Assembly (NCBI GenBank): GCA_964019165.1
Contig: OZ025281.1
Span: forward strand, 12,945,558-13,009,557
Direction of reading: 5' to 3'
Source of the DNA: Mastigias papua
Lineage: Eukaryota; Cnidaria; Scyphozoa; Rhizostomeae; Mastigiidae
DNA length: 64,000 bases
The notes beneath the pieces were generated by a model. The model had not been told where the DNA came from and did no database searches. It saw only the letters and a program-made list of their open reading frames with translations. Below, piece after piece: positions 26,095 through 64,000 of the stretch (position 1 is the stretch's first letter; every line of letters begins with the position of its first letter). The translations under genes were made by a program, and so were the position numbers.

Positions 26095-29000
26095 TCAATC
26101 TGCAATCAAAATCAATCAATTTCAATTTTGGTCATTTTTCGGCAATATACCAAGGTTATAGCCTTACTTTTTGGCCAAATATCGCTCATTTTCATCACTT
26201 TTCAATCTGCAATCAAAATCAATCAATTTCAATTTTGGTCATTTTTCGGCAAAATACCAAGGTTATAGCCTTACTTTTTGGCCAAAAATCGCTCAGTTTC
26301 ATCACTTTTCAATCTGCAATCAAAATCAATCAATTTCAATTTTGGTCATTTGTCGGCAAAATACCAAGGTTATAGCCTTACTTTTTGGCCAAAAATCGCT
26401 CATTTTCATCACTTTTCAATCTGCAATCAAAATCAATCAATTTCAATTTTGGTCATTTTTCGGCAAAATACCAAGGTTATAGCCTTACTCTTTGGCCAAA
26501 AATCGCTCATTTTCATCACTTTTCAATCTGCAATCAATATCAATCAATTTCAATTTTGGTCATTTTTCGGCAAAATACCAAGGTTATAGCCTTACTTTTT
26601 GGCCAAAAATCGCTCATTTTCATCACTTTTCAATCTGCAATCAAAATCAATCAATTTCAATTTTGGTCATTTTTCGGCAATATACCAAGGTTATAGCCTT
26701 ACTTTTTGGCCAAATATCGCTCATTTTCATCACTTTTCAATCTGCAATCAAAATCAATCAATTTCAATTTTGGTCATTTTTCGGCAAAATACCAAGGGTA
26801 TAGCCTTACTTTTTGGCCAAAAATCGCTCAGTTTCATCACTTTTCAATCTGCAATCAAAATCAATCAATTTCAATTTTGGTCATTTGTCGGCAAAATACC
26901 AAGGTTATAGCCTTACTTTTTGGCCAAAAATCGCTCATTTTCATCACTTTTCAATCTGCAATCAAAATCAATCAATTTCAAGTTTGGTCATTTTTCGGCA
27001 AAATACCAAGGTTATAGCCTTACTTTTTGGCCAAAAATCGCTCATTTTCATCACTTTTCAATCTGCAATCAAAATCAATCAATTTCAATTTTGGTCATTT
27101 GTCGGCAAAATACCAAGATTATAGCCTTACTCTTTGGCCAAAAATCGCTCATTTTCATCACTTTTCAATCTGCAATCAATATCAATCAATTTCAATTTTG
27201 GTCATTTTTCGGCAAAATACCAAGGTTATAGCCTTACTTTTTGGCCAAAAATCGCTCATTTTCATCACTTTTCAATCTGCAATCAAAATCAAGCAATTTC
27301 AATTTTGGTCATTTTTCGGCAATATACCAAGGTTATAGCCTTACTTTTTGGCCAAATATCGCTCATTTTCATCACTTTTCAATCTGCAATCAAAATCAAT
27401 CAATTTCAATTTTGGTCATTTTTCGGCAAAATACCAAGGTTATAGCCTTACTTTTTGGCCAAAAATCGCTCAGTTTCATCACTTTTCAATCTGCAATCAA
27501 AATCAATCAATTTCAATTTTGGTCATTTGTCGGCAAAATACGAAGGTTATAGCCTTACTGTTTGGCCAAAAATCGCTCATTTTCATCACTTTTCAATCTG
27601 CAATCAAAATCAATCAATTTCAATTTTGGTCATTTTTCGGCAAAATACCAAGGTTATAGCCTTACTTTTTGGCCAAAAATCGCTCATTTTCATCACTTTT
27701 CAATCTGCAATCAAAATCAATCAATTTCAATGTTGGTCATTTGTCGGCAAAATACCAAGGTTATAGCCTTACTTTTTGGCCAAAAATCGCTCATTTTCAT
27801 CACTTTTCAATCTGCAATCAAAATCAATCAATTTCAATTTTGGTCATTTTTCGGCAATATACCAATGTTATAGCCTTACTTTTTGGCCAAATATCGCTCA
27901 TTTTCATCACTTTTCAATCTGCAATCAAAATCAATCAATTTCAATTTTGGTCATTTTTCGGCAAAATACCAAGGTTATAGCCTTACTCTTTGGCCAAAAA
28001 TCGCTCATTTTCATCACTTTTCAATCTGCAATCAATATCAATCAATTTCAATTTTGGTCATTTTTCGGCAAAATACCAAGGTTATAGCCTTACTTTGTGG
28101 CCAAATATCGCTCATTTTCATCACTTTTCAATCTGCAATCAAAATCAATCAATTTCAATTTTGGTCATTTTTCGGCAAAATACCAAGGTTATAGCCTTAC
28201 TTTTTGGCCAAATATCGCTCATTTTCATCACTTTTCAATCTGCAATCAAAATCAATCAATTTCAATTTTGGTCATTTTTCGGCAAAATACCAAGGTTATA
28301 GCCTTACTTTTTGGCCAAAAATCGCTCATTTTCATCACTTTTCAATCTGCAATCAAAATCAATCAATTTCAATTTTGGTCATTTTTCGGCAAGATACCAA
28401 GAGTATAGCCTTACTTTTTGGCCAAACATCGCTCATTTTCATCACTTTTCAATCTGCAATCAAAATCAATCAATTTCAATTTTGGTCATTTTTCGGCAAA
28501 ATACCAAGGTTATAGCCTTACTTTGTGGCCAAATATCGCTCATTTTCATCACTTTTCAATCTGCAATCAAAATCAATCAATTTCAATTTTGGTCATTTTT
28601 CGGCAAGATACCAAGAGTATAGCCTTACTTTTTGGCCAAACATCGCTCATTTTCATCACTTTTCAATCTGCAATCAAAATCAATCAATTTCAATTTTGGT
28701 CATTTTTCGGCAAAATACCAAGGTTATAGCCTTACTTTGTGGCCAAATATCGCTCATTTTCATCACTTTTCAATCTGCAATCAAAATCAATCAATTTCAA
28801 TTTTGGTCATTTGTCGGCAAAATACCAAGGTTATAGCCTTACTTTTTGGCCAAAAATCGCTCATTTTCATCACTTTTCAATCTGCAATCAAAATCAATCA
28901 ATTTCAATTGTGGTCATTTGTCGGGAAAATACCAAGGTTATAGCCTTACTTTTTGGCCAAAAATCGCTCATTTTCATCACTTTTCAATCTGCAATCAAAA

Positions 29001-31005
29001 TCAATCAATTTCAATTTTGGTCATTTTTCGGCAAAATACCAAGGTTATAGCCTTACTTTTTGGCCAAAAATCGCTCATTTTCATCACTTTTCAATCTGCA
29101 ATCAAAATCAATCAATTTCAATTTTGGTCATTTTTCGGCAAAATACCATCGTTATAGCCTTACTTTTTGGCCAAACATCGCTCATTTTCATCACTTTTCA
29201 ATCTGCAATCAAAATCAATCAATTTCAATTTTGGTCATTTTTCGGCAAAATACCAAGGTTATAGCCTTACTTTTTGGCCAAAAATCGCTCATTTTCATCA
29301 CTTTTCAATCTGCAATCAAAATCAATCAATTTCAATTTTGGTCATTTTTCGGCAAAATACCAAGGTTATAGCCTTACTTTTTGGCCAAACATCGCTCATT
29401 TTCATCACTTTTCAATCTGCAATCAAAATCAATCAATTTCAATTTTGGTCATTTGTCGGCAAAATACCAAGGTTATAGCCTTACTTTTTGGCCAAAAATC
29501 GCTCATTTTCATCACTTTTCAATCTGCAATCAAAATCAATCAATTTCAATTTTGGTCATTTGTCGGCAAAATACCAAGGTTATAGCCTTACTTTTTGGCC
29601 AAAAATCGCTCATTTTCATCACTTTTCAATCTGCAATCAAAATCAATCAATTTCAATTTTGGTCAGTTTTCGGCAAAATACCAAGGTTATAGCCTTACCT
29701 TTTGGCCAAAAATCGCTCATTTTCATCACTTTTCAATCTGCAATCAAAATCAATCAATTTCAATTTTGGTCATTTTTCGGCAAAATACCAAGGTTATAGC
29801 CTTACTTTTTGGCCAAAAATCGCTCATTTTCATCACTTTTCAATCTGCAATCAAAATCAATCAATTTCAATTTTGGTCATTTTTCGACAAAATACCAAGG
29901 TTATAGCCTTACTTTTTGGCCAAAAATCGCTCATTTTCATCACTTTTTAATCTGCAATCAAAATCAATCAATTTCAATTTTGGTCATTTTTCGGCAAAAT
30001 ACCAAGGTTATAGCCTTACTTTTTGGCGAAAAATCGCTCATTTTCATCACTTTTCATTCTGCAATCAAAATCAATCAATTTCAATTTTGGTCATTTGTCG
30101 GCAAAATACCAAGGTTATAGCCTTACTTTTTGGCCAAAAATCGCTCATTTTCATCACTTTCCAATCTGCAATCAAAATCAATCAATTTCAATTTTGGTCA
30201 TTTTTCGGCAAAATACCAAGGTTATAGCCTTACTTTTTGGCCAAAAATCGCTCATTTTCATCACTTTTCAATCTGCAATCAAAATCAATCAATTTCAATT
30301 TTGGTCATTTTTCGGCAAAATACCAAGGTTATAGCCTTACTTTTTGGCCAAAAATCGCTCATTTTCATCACTTTTCAATCTGCAATCAAAATCAATCAAT
30401 TTCAATTTTGGTCATTGTTCGGCAAAATACCAAGGTTATAGCCTTACTTTTTGGCCAAATATCGCTCATTTTCATCACTTTTCAATCTGCAATCAAAATC
30501 AATCAATTTCAATTTTGGTCATTTTTCGGCAAAATACCAAGGTTATAGCCTTACTTTTTGGCCAAAAATCGCTCATTTTCATCACTTTTCAATCTGCAAT
30601 CAAAATCAATCAATTTCAATTTTGGTCATTTTTCGGCAAAATACCAAGGTTATAGCCTTACTTTTTGGCCAAAAATCGCTCATTTTCATCACTTTTCAAT
30701 CTGCAATCAAAATCAATCAATTTCAATTTTGGTCATTTTTCGACAAAATACCAAGGTTATAGCCTTACTTTTTGGCCAAAAATCGCTCATTTTCATCACT
30801 TTTCAATCTGCAATCAAAATCAATCAATTTCAATTTTGGTCATTTTTCGGCAAAATACCAAGGTTATAGCCTTACTTTTTGGCCAAAAATCGCTCATTTT
30901 CATCACTTTTCAATCTGCAATCAAAATCAATCAATTTCAATTTTGGTCATTTTTCGGCAAAATACCAGGGTATAGCCTTACTTTTTGGCCAAAAATCGTT
31001 CATTG
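26095..31005 (+). repeat. 107-bp satellite DNA array (right block)
   Basis: The same 107-bp satellite in the same orientation and phase as the left block, about 46 monomers. The first monomers carry variants (CGGCAATATACC, GGCCACAAATCGC-type neighbours, CAATCAATATCAATC) also seen at 9.0-9.3 and 11.4-11.6 kb. From about 29.0 kb to the edge the monomers become close to consensus. A short GCCTATC-like LTR remnant is absent, so the break is only the retrotransposon. The array stops at about 31005 within AAAAATCGTTCATTGTCAAT. Confidence 0.97.
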
Positions 31006-31009
31006 TCAA

Positions 31010-31935
31010 TAGAAAATTAGCAACAACTCGCTGGGAGTGCAGACTGAGTAGATGACAATGAGACATGTGTCACCAAGAAGGAAGGCTGTTACCTTGGTAT
31101 CACGCGGAAAAGTGATTAAAATTGAAAGTCAGTCACTTTGACTGCAGATCGAAAATTGCTGGAAATGTGACAGCTGTGGCCAAAAAGTAAGGCTCTAACG
31201 GTGGTAGTTTGCAAAAAATGACAAAAATTAGGAAACAGTCATTTCAAGTGCAGATTGGAAAGTGATGAAAATTGGCGATTTTTGGCCAAAACATAAGGCT
31301 ATAGCCTTGGATGTTTTCCGAAAAAATGACCAAATTAAAAAATATTCATGTTGATTGCAGATCGAAAAGTGATGAAAATGAGCCATTTGTCATCCAAAGG
31401 CAAAGAGCTTTTTTGGCAAAAGTAAGGCTATAACCTTTGTATTTTGCCGTAAAATGACTCGAACTGGAATTGATCAAATTTGATTGCAGATGAAACATAA
31501 AAGTCAGTGATCGTTCCTGGAAGTGTATGTTTAATTAGAGTGAGCGACTTGTGGCAAACAAGGGAAGGCTATAACCCTTGTGTTTTGGTCACAAATGTCC
31601 AAAAGGGAAGGTGATTGATTGTGATTGCGGTTTGAATAGTGGCAAAGCTGAGCAATTTGTCGACAAGAAATAATGCTATAATCTTGGTAGTTTGCCCAAA
31701 AATGACTACAATTGAAATTCACTTGCTTTTATCGCAGATTGAACAGTTACGAAAACGTGCGATTTATGGTCAAAAAGTAAGGTATAGCCTTGGCACTTAG
31801 CTAAAAAATGACATATAGTGAAATTCTCTCCCGTTTACTGGATAATGAACAGCGTTGTCAATCAGCCATTTATGGCCCAAAGTAAGATAATATCAGTGGC
31901 ATTTTCCCCACAAATGACCAAAAGTGAAATTTATT
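31010..31935 (-). repeat. Diverged satellite monomers in inverted orientation
   Basis: About eight to nine degenerate copies in reverse orientation at roughly 107-bp spacing. The plus strand shows GGCCAAAAAGTAAGGCT, GCAGATTGGAAAGTGATGAAAAT, TTTTGGCCAAAACATAAGG and similar, which are the reverse complement of the consensus. Substitutions and small indels are frequent, in contrast to the homogeneous array immediately to the left. Confidence 0.88.
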
Positions 31936-31938
31936 CAG

Positions 31939-32424
31939 TGTAATTCCATATTGATTAGTGATGTAAATGACGTTGGTTGTGACGTTGGTATATGTAATTC
32001 CATATTGATTAGTGATGTAAATGACGTTGGTTGTGACGTTGGTATATGTAATTCCATATTGATTAGTGATGTAAATGACGTTGGTTGTGACGTTGGTATA
32101 TGTAATTCCATATTGATTAGTGATGTAAATGACGTTGGTTGTGACGTTGGTATATGTAATTCCATATTGATTAGTGATGTAAATGACGTTGGTTGTGACG
32201 TTGGTATATGTAATTCCATATTGATTAGTGATGTAAATGACGTTGGCTGTGACGTTGGTATATGTAATTCCATATTGATTAGTGATGTAAATGACGTTGG
32301 CTGTGACGTTGGTATATGTAATTCCATATTGATTAGTGATGTAAATGACGTTGGTTGTGACATTGGTATATGTAATTCCATATTGATTAGTGATGTAAAT
32401 GACGTTGGCTGTGACGTTGGTATA
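31939..32424. repeat. Tandem repeat, 9 copies of 54 bp
   Basis: Nine near-identical 54-bp units, each with TGTAATTCCATATTGATTAG and two TGACGTTGG motifs. Differences are single bases (GGTTGTGACG or GGCTGTGACG; one unit has TGACATTGG). Because 54 is a multiple of three, several frames on both strands stay open (about 195 codons plus, 192 and 165 codons minus). All are exact repeats of 18 residues with no start context or homology that I recognise, so I do not call them genes. Confidence 0.95.
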
Positions 32425-33775
32425 TTGCCCAAAATGAGTAGTATTCAAATTCAGTCACTTGTATTGCACACTAGAACAATGACGATAAAATCAGCCTGGC
32501 CTGGCCAATAAAGAAGGTCTTAGTCTTAGTAAAGTTAGTAATTCGATGATTGGCTTGTCATAGACTTAGCAATTACGATCACGATCGATTGTGAGGGAAA
32601 CAGTAATGAGCTATCTTTGTAAATTGACAAAAATCAAACAATACGATGATGGGTCAATTTCACCTTAAAAACAAGGCAGTAGCGTCTGGAAATATGGAGT
32701 TATGAGTTGCATTTAAAAGTTACATGCGATATATAGTTTGCTGATAGGAGAACCAGGTAAGATGGAAATGACGATGAGTATAAGAGTGTTTGAAAATGTA
32801 TCATTAGAGATTGTAATGAGAAAATACAAACCCCTATAGAGTTTAAAAAGTCTACGAAAATACAGCGAAATATTAAGCACCGACTACAAATTTGTAGCAT
32901 GGCACTGGCTATGTAAAAATGATAACAATGCATAAATAATTAACAAAATTATCCTAATTATGCAACACGTGAAGAAAAGTTTATTTGTACTTACTACTCT
33001 AAAAACGAAAATTATCAATTCAATTCAACTCATAACGAGGAAACTAATCAACACGAATCTGTCATAGAAATTTTATGAATGCGTTACTTTGCACGTGCTT
33101 CATCGCAGAAATGCACAACTCGTTCAGTTTTGAAATGGGTATTCAATAGAAACACACGTATACACTGTACATTATGAGCAGTGTAACAGTAGCAATTAGA
33201 TAGGGCAGCGACAACAATCTTCCACCTGGAAGACCATGGCAAACAAATCTATAGAATAAACTACACAATATGTGACTAAAAATGAAGCTTATGAAATATG
33301 ACACATATGTTCCCAGATATATTTCAATGGTAGTGGAGAAACGGAGGTCATCTACTAATCTCCTAGGTCTAGATGGTCTCAACAAAACGCTTGCTGCTTT
33401 AATTGAGGTTCAAGCAAATTGTGATCATGTTCATAACATATTGTGTCTCGTTTCTTGCGGTGGGGGAAGTGCTCCAACTAAGTAAAGTAAATAGACAGAG
33501 GAAATGCTGCAAAAACTAGCGAATTTATGTTGTATTGCAAAATTTCGATGGAAGGTGATAAACTATCGCTATGCTACAGCTCCTAAAACACTCTGCGTTT
33601 GCTCTCTATAGCAAGTGCTAAAAAATCCATACATACAAAGATTGAAACCCTAAACAAATAACAAACAGGTACCCAAAGTTTTATCTTCAAATTATGCAAG
33701 AACTAAATTTTCAATTCACCACAATAATACAAAAACGGAATTTTAACAATAATTGTTGAAGAGCCTGCACAAGGA
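32425..33775 (-). other. 3' flank / probable 3' UTR of the spectraplakin gene
   Basis: No convincing gene. The first 250 bp hold more decayed satellite-like sequence (ATTCAAATTCAGTCACTTG; CAAACAATACGATG). Downstream of the stop at 33776 the minus strand has an ATTAAA near 33395 and an AATAAA at 32980-32985 (plus strand TTTATT), either of which could be the polyadenylation signal. That would give a 3' UTR of roughly 0.4-0.8 kb. Transcript data are needed to choose. Confidence 0.45.

Positions 33776-64000
<30,225 letters not shown>

Noticed and set aside
26171..31012. The same type of frames in the right satellite block
   Set aside because: Same cause; not genes.
31870..32511. Three long frames on both strands over the 54-bp repeat
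   Set aside because: Repeat length is a multiple of three, which keeps several frames open at once; the products are exact 18-residue repeats without recognisable similarity.

Overview
This window is invertebrate metazoan genomic DNA: a multi-exon gene with GT-AG introns, AT-rich non-coding DNA, long (AT)n tracts and a dense layer of transposons. A stony-coral, anemone or other cnidarian-type genome is a reasonable guess, but only a guess. It falls into two halves.

Left half (1-32.7 kb): a satellite domain. A 107-bp tandem repeat runs from base 1 to 18810 and again from 26091 to about 31005, roughly 220 monomers in all. It has higher-order structure, including a 4.6-kb tandem duplication and a 2.35-kb periodicity. 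The array is interrupted by a minus-strand Ty3/gypsy LTR retrotransposon (18811-26090). That element has near-identical LTRs, a 4-bp target duplication and an intact pol, and its gag is itself split by a 788-bp inverted-repeat DNA transposon. To the right of about 31.0 kb the satellite reverses orientation and decays, and it then meets a 9 x 54-bp tandem repeat.

Right half (33.8-64 kb): the 3' part of a spectraplakin gene (MACF1/DST/shot/VAB-10 family), transcribed leftward. I can place 22 exons with consistent splice phases, coding about 2,898 residues: around 20 spectrin repeats, an EF-hand pair, the GAS2 (GAR) domain and a basic Ser/Thr-rich tail ending at 33776. Most exons are about 330 bp, phase 0 at both ends, and encode one spectrin repeat each. 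The 5' part (calponin-homology and plakin regions) would lie beyond 64000.

The introns hold a second Ty3/gypsy element (42755-47575, plus strand) with identical LTRs and two intact ORFs, inserted in an (AT)n tract. They also hold MITEs with target duplications, minisatellites and tRNA-derived fragments.

The most interesting item is at 47800-48736. Here 264-bp units, in one inverted and several direct copies bounded by (AT)n, each combine a tRNA-like segment (A and B boxes) with a sequence that folds on paper as a type III hammerhead ribozyme. Predicted cleavage sites lie exactly 264 nt apart. This looks like a retrozyme-like or SINE-like element. A related hammerhead-like core lies in a perfect 87-bp palindrome at 42523-42746.
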